A stretch of 64,000 nt of DNA from JAVBMJ01 sp031551275 (GCA_031551275.1 JAVBNX010000016.1:1-64000); one strand, 5' to 3'; positions 33,795 through 42,423 are shown, counted from the first letter of the stretch. Notes: a model not told the origin generated them from the letters alone. Made by a program: numbers and translations.

Positions 33795-34286
33795 ATGAAC
33801 AAGCATCAAAAAAGCATCGACCTGCTCAACAAAGGCGTAGGCGCGGAAATCGCCACCGTTCTCCAGTACATCTACTACCACACCCATTGCGAGGACCAGG
33901 GCTACAACCTGCTGGCCAAGATGTTCCGCAGCCGTGCGGTCCAGGAGATGATGCACATCGAGCAATTCGCCGAGCGCATCCTCTTTCTGGACGGCGACGT
34001 GGTCATGGAACCCGCCTTCAAGGTCATCCCCGAGTTGGACGTGAAAAAGATGGTCGAAAAGGCCCTCGCCCTGGAGATCAAGACCGTGGAGGACTACAAC
34101 TCATGGGCTAAGGAGTGCAGCGAAAACGAGGACGCCGTCTCCTACCGCCTGTTCGAGACCATTACCCAGCAGGAAGAGGAGCACCAGGACGACTTCCAGA
34201 CCGAACTCGACCACATGAAGACCTTCGGCGCAACCTACCTGGCCCTCCAATCGATCGAATACTCGAAAGAGAAGGCCAAGGGATAG
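33795..34286 (+). CDS. Bacterioferritin-type ferritin-like protein
   Basis: 163 residues, four-helix bundle. Diiron-site residues are in place: E in G-A-E-I-A-T-V-L-Q-Y near 18, E and H in Q-E-M-M-H-I-E-Q near 51-54, and E-H in Q-Q-E-E-E-H-Q-D-D-F near 127-130. The Met in the E-M-M-H segment is at the place of the haem ligand of bacterioferritin. It stores or detoxifies iron and may protect against oxidative stress. Followed by a bidirectional terminator; an inverted repeat precedes it. A Dps or plain ferritin is less likely from the residue pattern. Confidence 0.85.
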   Translation: MNKHQKSIDLLNKGVGAEIATVLQYIYYHTHCEDQGYNLLAKMFRSRAVQEMMHIEQFAERILFLDGDVVMEPAFKVIPELDVKKMVEKALALEIKTVEDYNSWAKECSENEDAVSYRLFETITQQEEEHQDDFQTELDHMKTFGATYLALQSIEYSKEKAKG

Positions 34287-34303
34287 GACGCCATACCGTA
34301 GTG

Positions 34304-34336
34304 AAAAAGGATCGCTGAAAGGCGATCCTTTTTTCT
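34304..34336. terminator. Bidirectional terminator
   Basis: Stem GGATCGC/GCGATCC (34309-34328) flanked by AAAAA and TTTTTT, between the convergent bacterioferritin and sensor-kinase genes. Confidence 0.85.
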
Positions 34337-34339
34337 TCA

Positions 34340-35827
34340 CTATATAAAAGCGTGGACGATCTCGGTAATCTTCGATGCGGAATAGGGCTTGGATATCACG
34401 TCGTTGCACCCGCTCTCCATCGCCCATTTCTGCTCGTTGTAGAAATTGTCGGCCGTGATACCGATGATCGGAACGCTGGCCGAGATGGCGCGGATCTTCC
34501 CGGCCGCCTCGATGCCGTTCATGACCGGCATTTCGATGTTGAGCATGATTAGATCGGGCTTGTCCAGAATAAAGGAACTGACCGCCTCTTCGCCGTTGTG
34601 CGCCCAGCTCAGGTCGTAGTCGTCGCCCAGCGCCTCCTGAATGGGAGGAAAATCCTCCTTGACGCTCTCGGCGATCAATATTTTGCGCCGTTGTTGCCCG
34701 TGGAGCTCTTTGAGCGAGCCGATCTTCTCGGTCTGTTCCTGCCGGGCCACGAAAACGTCGGCCGCGTTGCGGTAAGGAATGGAGATCGAGAAGGTACTGC
34801 CCTTGCCCAGCTCCGATTCGACGCCGATCTCCCCGCCCAGCAAACCCGCCAGGGTCTGGCTGATGGTCAACCCCAGGCCCGTGCCCTGGGCGTGTTCGTT
34901 GACTTTTTCGAAGCGGCCGAAAATCGTCCGGAGCTTGTCGCCGGGAATGCCGATACCCGTGTCTGTCACACTGAATCTCAAATAATTGCCCTGCTCGGCA
35001 ACTCCCAATGTGATGCTCCCCTCACGGGTGTTCTTCATCGCATTGGAGAGCAGGTTTTGCAACACCTGCATCAGGCGTTTTTGGTCGGTCAGCACCGATA
35101 TTTTATGGTCGGGCATCTCTATGCGCAACTCGACCCCCGGATTCGCTGCCATGCCGGGGGCGAAGGTAAACTCGATCTCCCTGAACATGGCGGCGACCTC
35201 CATTTTGGCGAATTTTATTTCGTACTTGCCGGACTCCATCAACGACAGGTCCAATATGTCGTTGACGAGTTGCAGCAACAGCCGGTTGTTGGTCTGTATC
35301 AACTCCAGGTACTGCTGCCTGATGTGCGGATCGTTTTCTGTGGCCACCAACTCGGAGAATCCCACGATGGCGTTCAGCGGCGTACGGATCTCATGGCTCA
35401 TGTTAGCCAGAAACGCGCTCTTCATTTTATCCGCCTCTTCCGCCTTCTTACGGGCCGCCAGAAGGCCGTTCATGCGCCGCACCCGGTCTCCGATGTCGTG
35501 GATCAGGGCAAAGACCGTCTCGTTGTCGGCGGGCATCAACCGCGCCTGGTAGTAGTAGGTCGTACCGAACAAATCGAGGTGGTACTCGATCTCTTTCATC
35601 TGCTTGCGGTCCAGGCACTCGGCGATGTTGCGGATAAACAACTCGCTCACCTCGGGCGAATAGATGTTCCGCGCGGTGGTCCCGATCAGCTCCTCCTTGT
35701 TGTGGAAGAGCTGTAATCCATCGGGCGTGATGATGTCCGCAAAGTTGAATTCCCTGTCGAAGACAAAGATAAAGTCCGGGAACAGGGCGTTTATCAGGGT
35801 TTTGTACTGGTGCTCTACGTTTATCAT
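34340..35827 (-). CDS. Hybrid sensor histidine kinase with degenerate receiver domain
   Basis: 495 residues from ATG 35827; the ATG at 35851 lies too close to the -7 box (35854-35861) to be transcribed in full. There is no membrane segment. A PAS-like domain (about 12-115), HisKA with F-L-A-N-M-S-H-E-I-R-T-P-L-N (His145), and HATPase_c with S-N-A-M-K-N-T near 261, D-T-G-I-G-I-P at 289-295 and G-T-G-L-G-L at 315-320 are all intact. The C-terminal receiver (380-495) keeps G-I-T-A-D and S-K-P-Y, but the phosphoacceptor Asp is Asn430 (L-I-M-L-N-I-E-M-P; codon AAC at 34538-34540) and the acidic pocket reads I-A-E-S. It should autophosphorylate but not relay to its own receiver. Cytoplasmic; the signal is unknown. 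Confidence 0.9.
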   Translation of the reverse strand: MINVEHQYKTLINALFPDFIFVFDREFNFADIITPDGLQLFHNKEELIGTTARNIYSPEVSELFIRNIAECLDRKQMKEIEYHLDLFGTTYYYQARLMPADNETVFALIHDIGDRVRRMNGLLAARKKAEEADKMKSAFLANMSHEIRTPLNAIVGFSELVATENDPHIRQQYLELIQTNNRLLLQLVNDILDLSLMESGKYEIKFAKMEVAAMFREIEFTFAPGMAANPGVELRIEMPDHKISVLTDQKRLMQVLQNLLSNAMKNTREGSITLGVAEQGNYLRFSVTDTGIGIPGDKLRTIFGRFEKVNEHAQGTGLGLTISQTLAGLLGGEIGVESELGKGSTFSISIPYRNAADVFVARQEQTEKIGSLKELHGQQRRKILIAESVKEDFPPIQEALGDDYDLSWAHNGEEAVSSFILDKPDLIMLNIEMPVMNGIEAAGKIRAISASVPIIGITADNFYNEQKWAMESGCNDVISKPYSASKITEIVHAFI

Positions 35828-35853
35828 CGAGGGGATGTTTGCAATATGCAATA

Positions 35854-35861
35854 CAAATGTA
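35854..35861 (-). promoter_or_regulatory. -7 box of the hybrid kinase gene
   Basis: TACATTTG on the minus strand, 26 bases before the ATG at 35827. No clear -33 box. It overlaps no other gene but begins 19 bases after the stop of the 216-residue protein. Confidence 0.5.
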
Positions 35862-35879
35862 CAAAAGATTCCGACAAAA

Positions 35880-36530
35880 TCAACGCATCCTGTACTTTGA
35901 AACCCGATGAAAAGAGGGAACGATATCTTCTTCCTTTACCTCGGGCGCAGGGTTCTCCAGCGTCCCGAAAGGCGACTTCCCCTGCGCGAACTCCTCGATC
36001 TCGGTCTTCAGCAGGTTCATGTTGTAGGTGTTGGAATTCCAGCCGATCACGGCGTTGCTTCCGCTCCAAAGTTCGATTCTTACCATGCTGTTAATCAGCA
36101 CCTTGTCAATACACCGAATGACAGTTATTACCCTACCGCTAAATGCTTCCGACGAGAACAGCACCCAGGTGTCTCCATCTGCATACCAACAAGGCAATTC
36201 ATAATATTTTGTCAAAGCCTTCATAATGAAGCGGAATTCCTCCGGGGAAAGCCGGGCGGATGCCGTTTCAAACTTACGCATAAGAGATTTTCCGGCGAAA
36301 ATAAAGATCGCAGCCGCAAGCGCTAGCGACGGGATGATAATCAGTATATTGTCGGCGTGAACCTTCCCCCATCCCTCAAGCTGTATAACAACAGCCAAAA
36401 ACACCAACGCTATGCCTCCAATAAAAACGGGATACCAATAATATTCGACCGTCTCCCTAAAACCCAGCCACCGCCTGCCTTTCCGCCTGGCGATTTCCGT
36501 AATGATTCTGGCGTCCGCGTCGGTAATCAT
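35880..36530 (-). CDS. Two-helix membrane protein, unknown
   Basis: 216 residues. Two hydrophobic segments at about 33-51 (YPVFIGGIALVFLAVVIQL) and 62-80 (ILIIIPSLALAAAIFIFAG) form a hairpin; both ends face the cytoplasm. The rest is soluble, with a W-Y-A-D-G-D-T-W-V-L-F-S-S strand region resembling small PH-like folds. I do not recognise the family. It starts 7 bases after the oxidoreductase beta subunit gene and may be on the same transcript, but a functional link is not evident. Confidence 0.65.
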   Translation of the reverse strand: MITDADARIITEIARRKGRRWLGFRETVEYYWYPVFIGGIALVFLAVVIQLEGWGKVHADNILIIIPSLALAAAIFIFAGKSLMRKFETASARLSPEEFRFIMKALTKYYELPCWYADGDTWVLFSSEAFSGRVITVIRCIDKVLINSMVRIELWSGSNAVIGWNSNTYNMNLLKTEIEEFAQGKSPFGTLENPAPEVKEEDIVPSFHRVSKYRMR

Positions 36531-36537
36531 GGTGCCC

Positions 36538-37290
36538 CTACCCTTTCAGATCGCCGAGCGGATAGACCGGAAACATATTCTCGACCATCCAGTCGTTGGC
36601 TTTGGTGGGCGTGAGCTTCCAACCGCTGTTGCAGGTAGCGACGATCTCGATAAACGACAACCCCTTGCCTTCCATCGAGTTCTCGAACGCCTTGCGGATC
36701 GCTTTTTTCGCTTTGCGGACGGCGGCGGCGGTGTGCACGCTCTGCCGGCTGACGTAGCACACCCCGTCGAGGTGGGCCACCATATCGGATACCACGAACG
36801 GGTAGCCGTGCAGTTTTGGATCGCGGCCGTCGGGAGTCGTGGCGGTCTTTTGGCCCAGGATGGTGGTCGGGGCCATCTGCCCGCCGGTCATGCCGTAGAT
36901 GGCGTTGTTGACGTAGATGATGGTAATATTCTCGCCCCGGTTGCAGGCGTGGATCGTCTCGCCCGTGCCTATGGCGGCCAGATCGCCGTCGCCCTGGTAG
37001 GTGAAGACCAGCTTATTCGGGCTCAGGCGCTTGATTCCCGTGGCCACCGCGGCGGCACGGCCGTGCGCGGCCTGGAACCAGTCAATATCTATATAATTGT
37101 ATGCCAGCACGGAACACCCCACCGGAGAAACACCGATAGCGATTTCCTGCGCATTCATTTCGTCGATCACCTCGGCCACGATCTTGTGGATCGTCCCGTG
37201 GCTGCACCCCGGGCAGAAGTGCATCGGCGCGTCGGTCAGAAGCCTCGGCCGTTGGTAAACCGGTTCGCCTATGTTGTTTTGCTCGCTCAT
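36538..37290 (-). CDS. 2-oxoacid:ferredoxin oxidoreductase, beta (thiamine diphosphate) subunit
   Basis: 250 residues. The start region has the [4Fe-4S]-type H-F-C-P-G-C-S-H-G motif. The thiamine diphosphate fold shows Y-Q-G-D-G-D-L-A-A-I-G-T at about 131-142 and N-N-A-I-Y-G-M-T-G-G-Q near 162-172. Together with the alpha subunit and ferredoxin it oxidises a 2-oxoacid with CoA to acyl-CoA, CO2 and reduced ferredoxin. The substrate (2-oxoisovalerate or 2-oxoglutarate) cannot be read from sequence by eye. One base separates it from the alpha gene; the gamma subunit is absent here and lies at 49211. Confidence 0.9.
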   Translation of the reverse strand: MSEQNNIGEPVYQRPRLLTDAPMHFCPGCSHGTIHKIVAEVIDEMNAQEIAIGVSPVGCSVLAYNYIDIDWFQAAHGRAAAVATGIKRLSPNKLVFTYQGDGDLAAIGTGETIHACNRGENITIIYVNNAIYGMTGGQMAPTTILGQKTATTPDGRDPKLHGYPFVVSDMVAHLDGVCYVSRQSVHTAAAVRKAKKAIRKAFENSMEGKGLSFIEIVATCNSGWKLTPTKANDWMVENMFPVYPLGDLKG

Positions 37291-37291
37291 C

Positions 37292-38389
37292 TTACTTGCA
37301 CTTTGAAATTACCCGCTCTTTGAGCGCCTCGTAAACTTCTTCGGGAGAGTGGATTACCCCGCCATTGCGCCCGAAGTGGGCCACCACCGGGTCGCACCCC
37401 ACCCCGCTCCTCACGTCCTCGACCATCTGTCCCGCGCTCAGCTCGACGGACAAAAAGCCCTTCGCGCCGCGCCTGGCGATCCTTTCCAGCTCCGCAAAGG
37501 GAAACGGGAAAAGGGTAACCGGCCTGAACAACCCCACTTTATGCCCCTCTGCGCGTGCCAGTTGCATGGCCTTGGTCCCGATCCGGGCCGACGAACCGTA
37601 GGCCACGATCACATAGTCCGCGTCCTCGCACATGATCTCCTCAAAACGGACCTCATCCTTGCGGATGGCGTTGTACTTGGCGGTCAGCGTATCGATAAAC
37701 CGCTCCTGCCCGTAAGGATCGAGGTCGAGCGAAGTAACGATATTTCGCCCCCGCGAAGCCGGTTTCCCCATCGCCGCCCACGAGCCGCAAAGCTCGATGC
37801 GCTCCTGCTCGGTCATGCGCTTGCGGGCGGGCGAGAGCTGCACTTTCTCCATCATCTGCCCGATCAGCCCGTCGGAGAGCATCAAAACCGGGGTCAGGTA
37901 CTTGAAGGCCAACTCCAACCCGAGCCCCACGAAGTCGTACATCTCTTGCACCGAGTTGGGCGCGAGAACGATCATGTGGTAATCGCCGTGGCCGCCCCCC
38001 TTGACCGACTGGAAGTAGTCGCTCTGCGCGGGCTGGATGGTCCCCAAACCGGGGCCGCCCCGCGACACGTTGACGATCAGCGCGGGCAACTCCGCCCCCG
38101 CCAGGTAGCTGATGCCCTCGAGCATCAGCGAGATGCCGGGGCTCGACGAGGAGGTCATCACGCGTGCGCCCGTCCCGGCCGCGCCGTAGACCATATTGAT
38201 CGCCGCCACCTCGCTCTCGGCCTGCAACACGGTCATCCCGGTCGTCTCCCAGGGCCGCATGGCCATCAAAGTCTCCAATATTTCGGACTGGGGCGTGATC
38301 GGATAGCCGAAATAGCCGTCCACGCCCGCGCGGACCGCAGCCTCGGCCACCGCCTCATTGCCTTTAAGTAGTTTTATTTCTGGTTTCAT
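37292..38389 (-). CDS. vorB: 2-oxoacid:ferredoxin oxidoreductase, alpha subunit (VorB-like)
   Basis: 365 residues from ATG 38389 (M-K-P-E-I-K-L-L-K-G-N-E-A). A longer open frame to 38833 is produced by repeats A and B and by the ferredoxin gene read in another frame, and is rejected. The pyrimidine-binding domain shows G-Y-F-G-Y-P-I-T-P-Q-S-E near 23, S-E-V-A-A-I-N-M-V near 58 with the activating Glu, and S-S-S-P-G-I-S-L-M near 81. The C-terminal domain follows after residue 250. Third gene of the ferredoxin-alpha-beta operon. The Vor name follows the usual annotation of this subfamily; Kor is possible. Confidence 0.9.
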   Translation of the reverse strand: MKPEIKLLKGNEAVAEAAVRAGVDGYFGYPITPQSEILETLMAMRPWETTGMTVLQAESEVAAINMVYGAAGTGARVMTSSSSPGISLMLEGISYLAGAELPALIVNVSRGGPGLGTIQPAQSDYFQSVKGGGHGDYHMIVLAPNSVQEMYDFVGLGLELAFKYLTPVLMLSDGLIGQMMEKVQLSPARKRMTEQERIELCGSWAAMGKPASRGRNIVTSLDLDPYGQERFIDTLTAKYNAIRKDEVRFEEIMCEDADYVIVAYGSSARIGTKAMQLARAEGHKVGLFRPVTLFPFPFAELERIARRGAKGFLSVELSAGQMVEDVRSGVGCDPVVAHFGRNGGVIHSPEEVYEALKERVISKCK

Positions 38390-38433
38390 GTCTCTATTTT
38401 TGATCGTTGTGTTGGTTGGGGCGGGTGTTTGCC

Positions 38434-38515
38434 TTTCGATCACCCCTCCCCGTCCCTCCCCTAACCGTAGGGGAGGGGGAAGTCTAAGGTGCTGCCGCTC
38501 CCGCTCTGCATTGCG
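38434..38515 (+). repeat. Repeat A, copy 1 (palindromic)
   Basis: CGATCACCCCTCCCC, a second CCTCCCCTA, the 4-base loop ACCG, then TAGGGGAGG (a 9-bp perfect stem), and GGTGCTGCCGC downstream. The same order recurs at 52696 and 54264. It fills most of the 137-base gap between ferredoxin and vorB. Confidence 0.85.
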
Positions 38516-38526
38516 ATCCGCGCAAC

Positions 38527-38748
38527 CTACCGTTGCCTGAAAACAGTTATGCAACCATCCGGACAAACGAGGGCACAACTCGCACAACCCGTGCACTCGT
38601 CCGGTTTGGCCGACATACAATAGTGGTAGCCCTTGGCGTTCACCCCGGGGGCCAGGGCCAACACCTGGAACGGGCAGTTGACCACGCACACCTCGCAGCC
38701 CTTGCAGCGGGCCGTATCGATTTTCAATGTTCCTTTCATCCTTGCCAT
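38527..38748 (-). CDS. 2[4Fe-4S] ferredoxin, delta-type subunit of the oxidoreductase
   Basis: 73 residues with two cluster motifs: C-K-G-C-E-V-C-V-V-N-C-P (residues 15-26) and C-T-G-C-A-S-C-A-L-V-C-P (about 52-63). It passes electrons from the 2-oxoacid oxidoreductase subunits encoded next on the same strand. The ATG at 38748 lies only 4 bases after a -7 box, so the mRNA is probably leaderless; an internal ATG at 38739 is the alternative start. Confidence 0.93.
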   Translation of the reverse strand: MARMKGTLKIDTARCKGCEVCVVNCPFQVLALAPGVNAKGYHYCMSAKPDECTGCASCALVCPDGCITVFRQR

Positions 38749-38752
38749 GGTG

Positions 38753-38760
38753 CAAAGGTA
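38753..38760 (-). promoter_or_regulatory. -7 box of the oxidoreductase operon
   Basis: TACCTTTG on the minus strand, 4 bases before the ferredoxin ATG. It is part of the left flanking direct repeat of repeat B copy 1. Confidence 0.55.
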
Positions 38761-38843
38761 CTAAAAGCTGAGCGCAATCGTGCAAGCTTGCTTGCGAAAG
38801 ATTGCCGAAGCGCAAAACTTTCGGCGAAGCCAAAGTACTAAAA
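38753..38843 (+). repeat. Repeat B, copy 1, with flanking direct repeats
   Basis: A 64-bp core (38767-38830) containing GAGCGCAATCGTGCAAGCTT and G-C-C-G-A-A-G-C-G-C is flanked by CAAAGGTACTAAAA (38753-38766) and CAAAGTACTAAAA (38831-38843). The core matches copy 2 at 60591-60655 in nearly every position. Confidence 0.85.
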
Positions 38844-38899
38844 AAAACGAAGCCGGACTCGCCCTGCGGCAGTACCGGCTCCTGTTATTTTACCTATCG

Positions 38900-40174
38900 T
38901 TATCCTTTGTTCGCGCAACCGCAGGGTTTCTCGGGATCGAACGTATGGATTACTACCCCGGAGCGCAGCTTCGGCTCGAACCAGGTCGTCTTGGGCGGCA
39001 TGATGTTGCCGCTGTCGGCGATATCGACCAGTTGCTTCATCGAGACGGGGTACAACGCGAAAGCGACTTTCGTCTCGCCCGAGTCGACGCGCTTGGATAG
39101 CTCGCCCAGGCCCCTGATACCGCCCACGAAGTCGATCCGCTTGTCGGTCCGCAGGTCGCTGATACCCAAAATCTTATCCAAAACCAGATCGGAGAGCACC
39201 GTCACGTCCAGCACCCCGATCGGGTCGTTGTCGTTGTAGGTCCCCGGCTTGGCGGTCAGCGAATACCACTCCCCGTCGAGGTACATCCCGAAATGGTGCA
39301 GCCTGGCAGGTTTGCATACCTCCCTGCCGCAATTTTCGACCTCGAAATCGGCCGCCAAAGCGCTCAAAAACTCCTCTTTCGAGAGCCCGTTCAAATCCTT
39401 GACCAGGCGGTTGTAGTCGATGATCCGCAGTTGGTTCTCGGGGAACACCACGGCCAAAAACCAGCAATACTCCTCATTGCCCGTGTGGTTGGGATTGCTG
39501 GCCGCGCACTCCTGCCCCACCCTGGCGGCGGCGGCGGTCCTGTGGTGGCCGTCGGCGACGTATAGCGCGTCCATCGAGTTGAAGGCGCGCGTGATCGCGT
39601 CGATCGTCTCGCGGTCGGTCACGGGCCACATCGTATGGCCGAACCCGTCCGCCGCCGTGAAGTCGTACTCGGGCGCGGAAGTCTCCACCACGCGGCGGAC
39701 GATCAAATCGATGTCCGTGTTGGCGGGGTGCGAGAAGAACACCGGCTCGATGTTGGCCTTCTGGTTGCGTACGTGCAGCATACGGTCCTCCTCCTTGTCG
39801 GGGCGGGTCAGCTCGTGCTTCTTGATTTTACCGTCCAGATAGTCCTGGAAATGGCAGCACAAGGCGATCCCGTATTGGGTGCGGCCCTGCATGGTCTGCG
39901 CGTAGATATAGTAGTTCTCGGCGCAATCCTGCTTCAGCCAACCCTCGTCCTGCCATTTGGCAAAATTCTCGACGGCTTTGTCGTACACCTCCTGCGAGTG
40001 CTCGTCGGCGATGGGATCGAAATCGATCTCGGGCTTGATGATATGGAGCAGCGAGCGCTGCGTGGCCTCGTTCTTGGCCTCAACGGAGTTCAGCACGTCA
40101 TAGGGACGCGATGCCACCTCGGCGGCGTACTCTTTCGGGGGCCTGATGGCGCAAAAGGGCTTTACCTTGACCAT
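38900..40174 (-). CDS. DUF1015-family protein, linked to serine biosynthesis
   Basis: 424 residues. Recognised as DUF1015 by the start V-K-P-F-C-A-I-R-P-P, R-P-Y-D-V near 23, Y-V-A-D-G-H-H-R-T-A-A-A near 205 and F-P-E-N-Q-L-R-I-I-D-Y-N-R near 240. The conserved D-G-H-H-R motif suggests an enzyme, but the reaction is not established to my knowledge. Here it follows serC and serA directly (2-base gap to serA), while no serB phosphatase is seen, so a role in the last step or in control of serine synthesis is a reasonable guess. Confidence 0.88.
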   Translation of the reverse strand: MVKVKPFCAIRPPKEYAAEVASRPYDVLNSVEAKNEATQRSLLHIIKPEIDFDPIADEHSQEVYDKAVENFAKWQDEGWLKQDCAENYYIYAQTMQGRTQYGIALCCHFQDYLDGKIKKHELTRPDKEEDRMLHVRNQKANIEPVFFSHPANTDIDLIVRRVVETSAPEYDFTAADGFGHTMWPVTDRETIDAITRAFNSMDALYVADGHHRTAAAARVGQECAASNPNHTGNEEYCWFLAVVFPENQLRIIDYNRLVKDLNGLSKEEFLSALAADFEVENCGREVCKPARLHHFGMYLDGEWYSLTAKPGTYNDNDPIGVLDVTVLSDLVLDKILGISDLRTDKRIDFVGGIRGLGELSKRVDSGETKVAFALYPVSMKQLVDIADSGNIMPPKTTWFEPKLRSGVVIHTFDPEKPCGCANKG

Positions 40175-40176
40175 TT

Positions 40177-41100
40177 CTATTTGTTTACCTGGAATTTGCG
40201 GTCGTCGTGCAGGAAGAACTCCACGATCTGGCGCGCTGCGGCCAATCCGGCGTTCATGTTGGCCTCTGCGGTCTCGGCACCCATCTTCTTGGCTGTGGCG
40301 AAGACCCTGGTCCCGAATTTCTCATTCAACAGGGCCTGGCTGTCGGCGGCCACGTCGGTCACGTACTTGAGGTCCGTGCGCTCGGTCAGTACCTGGGCCA
40401 ACCCCTGCTCGTCGATCACCTCCTTGCGCGCCGTGTTGACCAGGGTCGCGCCCTTGGGCATCCTGTTCAAAAGGTCGTAGTTGATCGATTTTTTGGTCTC
40501 GGCCGTGGCGGGGATGTGCAGCGAAACGTAGTCGCTCTTGGCGTAGAGCTCCTCGACGGAGTCCACCGCCCAAACGTCGTCGCACTTGAACACGCTCTTG
40601 TTGACCACATAGGGGTCGTAAGCGAGCACCTTCATGCCCAGCGCCTTGCCGTAACGCCCCACGATCCGGCCCACGTTGCCGTAGGCGTGGATGCCCAGCG
40701 TCTTGCCGCTGACCTCGGTGCCCGTACCGGGATTGAACTGGTTGCGGGCCATAAAGATCATCATGCCGATAGCCAGCTCGGCCACGGCGTTGGAGTTCTG
40801 GCCCGGGGTGTTCATCACCACGATCCCGCGCGACGTGCACGCCTCGAGATCCACGTTGTCGTAGCCTGCTCCGGCCCTGACCACGATCTTGAGCTGCGGG
40901 GCGGCGGCCACCACCTCGGCGGTTACCTTGTCGCTGCGGATAATGATCGCGTCCACGTCGGCCACGGCGCTCAGAAGCTGCGCCTTGTCGGTGTATTTCT
41001 CCAGCAAAACGGACTCGTAGCCCGCGTCGGCGACGATCTGCCGGATGCCCTCCACCGCTGCTTTGGAGAAGGGTTTTTCGGTTGCAATAAGAACTTTCAT
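40177..41100 (-). CDS. serA: D-3-phosphoglycerate dehydrogenase
   Basis: 307 residues from ATG 41100 (M-K-V-L-I-A-T-E-K-P-F); an extension to 41172 adds no family sequence. NAD-binding core G-I-H-A-Y-G-N-V-G-R near 135-144. The catalytic Arg (V-N-T-A-R near 222) and Glu (near 250) regions are placed as in 2-hydroxyacid dehydrogenases, but the usual C-terminal G-H-x-x-G-x-T region is altered and shortened, and there is no ACT domain. This short form is common in Bacteroidetes. It oxidises 3-phosphoglycerate to 3-phosphohydroxypyruvate, the first step of serine synthesis, feeding SerC encoded 84 bases upstream. Confidence 0.9.
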   Translation of the reverse strand: MKVLIATEKPFSKAAVEGIRQIVADAGYESVLLEKYTDKAQLLSAVADVDAIIIRSDKVTAEVVAAAPQLKIVVRAGAGYDNVDLEACTSRGIVVMNTPGQNSNAVAELAIGMMIFMARNQFNPGTGTEVSGKTLGIHAYGNVGRIVGRYGKALGMKVLAYDPYVVNKSVFKCDDVWAVDSVEELYAKSDYVSLHIPATAETKKSINYDLLNRMPKGATLVNTARKEVIDEQGLAQVLTERTDLKYVTDVAADSQALLNEKFGTRVFATAKKMGAETAEANMNAGLAAARQIVEFFLHDDRKFQVNK

Positions 41101-41184
41101 GGTTTGTGTCAATGTCAGGAAATTGACGGTCTTCTGCTGCTTGCGCGGCTGGTATGTAACGAAGAGCGCCATTCCCCGGATTTT

Positions 41185-42255
41185 TTATGCCTTCATCGTC
41201 TCAAATTCCTTCATGCAATCCACCAAAGCCTGCACGCTTTCCAGCGGCAGCGCGTTGTAGCATGAAGCCCTGAAGCCGCCCACCAGACGGTGGCCCTTGA
41301 TGCCGATCATGCCCTTCTCCTTGGCGAAGGCCATGAACTCGTCTGCCAGGTCCTCATAACCGTCGGCCATCACGAAGCAGATGTTCATCCTCGAACGATC
41401 CTCTTTGGCTGCGGTCCCTTTGAAGAGTTTGTTGCGGTCGATCTCCCCGTACAACAAATCGGCGCGCTGGGAAGCCCTTTTGTCCATCTCCTTCACGCCG
41501 CCCTGTTTCTTGACCCAGCGCAGGGTCTCCATCATGACGTAGATCGGGAATACGGGCGGGGTGTTGAACATCGACCCCTCCTTGATCTGGTTGCGGTAGT
41601 CGACCATCGAGGGCAACGCGCGCGACACCTTGCCCAGGATCTCGTCCCTGACGATCACGAAGGTCACCCCTGCGGGGCCCATGTTCTTCTGTGCGCCGCC
41701 GTAGATCAAACCGTATTTTTTCACGTCCAGTTCGCGGGAGAGGATATCGGAGCTCATATCGGCCACCAAGGTCACGGGCGAATCGATGTCCTTCATCAGC
41801 TCGGTGCCGTAGATGGTGTTGTTGGTGGTGATGTGGAGGTAATCCAGGTCTTTGGGAATATCGTATCCTTTGGGAACGTAGTTGAAATTTTTATCTTCCG
41901 ACGAGGCCAAAACCACCGTCTCGCCGAAATTCTTAGCCTCCTTGATCGCTTTTTTCGCCCACACGCCGGTGTTCACGTAACCCGCCTTTTTCTCCAGCAG
42001 GTTGTAGGCGACATGGAAGAATTGGGTGCTCGCGCCGCCTCCCAGAAACAGGATGCTGTACCCTTCGGGAACGTTCAAAAGTTCACGGAGTAACGCCTCG
42101 GCCTCGCTCACGACCGCTTCGAACTCTTTGGTCCGGTGCGATATCTCGAGGATCGACAAACCGGAACCGTTAAAATCAAGAACCGCTTTGGCCGATGCTT
42201 CGATCGCTTCGCGAGGCAGGATGGAAGGTCCCGCGTTAAAGTTGTGCTTTTTCAT
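41185..42255 (-). CDS. serC: Phosphoserine aminotransferase
   Basis: 356 residues. M-K-K-H-N-F-N-A-G-P-S-I-L-P, S-H-R-T-K-E-F near 40, F-L-G-G-G-A-S-T-Q near 72, the PLP-lysine segment Y-G-L-I-Y-G-G-A-Q-K-N-M-G-P-A-G near 185-200 and the C-terminal H-R-x-V-G-G-F-R-A-S all match SerC. It converts 3-phosphohydroxypyruvate and glutamate to phosphoserine and also serves pyridoxal phosphate synthesis. First gene of the serC-serA-DUF1015 operon, with a -7 box at 42314-42321. Confidence 0.96.
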   Translation of the reverse strand: MKKHNFNAGPSILPREAIEASAKAVLDFNGSGLSILEISHRTKEFEAVVSEAEALLRELLNVPEGYSILFLGGGASTQFFHVAYNLLEKKAGYVNTGVWAKKAIKEAKNFGETVVLASSEDKNFNYVPKGYDIPKDLDYLHITTNNTIYGTELMKDIDSPVTLVADMSSDILSRELDVKKYGLIYGGAQKNMGPAGVTFVIVRDEILGKVSRALPSMVDYRNQIKEGSMFNTPPVFPIYVMMETLRWVKKQGGVKEMDKRASQRADLLYGEIDRNKLFKGTAAKEDRSRMNICFVMADGYEDLADEFMAFAKEKGMIGIKGHRLVGGFRASCYNALPLESVQALVDCMKEFETMKA

Positions 42256-42313
42256 AATTTGCTGTCAATTAGTAAATTGAACCCACGTTCAGGTTTTGTC
42301 ATGCTTATCGTTG

Positions 42314-42321
42314 CAAAGATA
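42314..42321 (-). promoter_or_regulatory. -7 box of the serC operon
   Basis: TATCTTTG on the minus strand, leaving a leader of about 52 bases. A palindrome TGTTAA-CATA-TTAACA lies upstream at 42364-42379 and may be an operator. Confidence 0.5.
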
Positions 42322-42423
42322 TGTAAAATTCTTAATAATGTTTTCTGCATCCCTATAAAATGTTGTTAACATATTAACATCAGAAGATCAGGACAACAAA
42401 AAAGCGCTTTGGGACTTGCCATT

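Noticed and set aside
38390..38833. N-terminal extension of vorB through repeats A and B
   Set aside because: The extra residues come from repeat sequence and the ferredoxin gene in another frame; the same peptide-like stretch arises from repeat B at xerD. The family start is at 38389.
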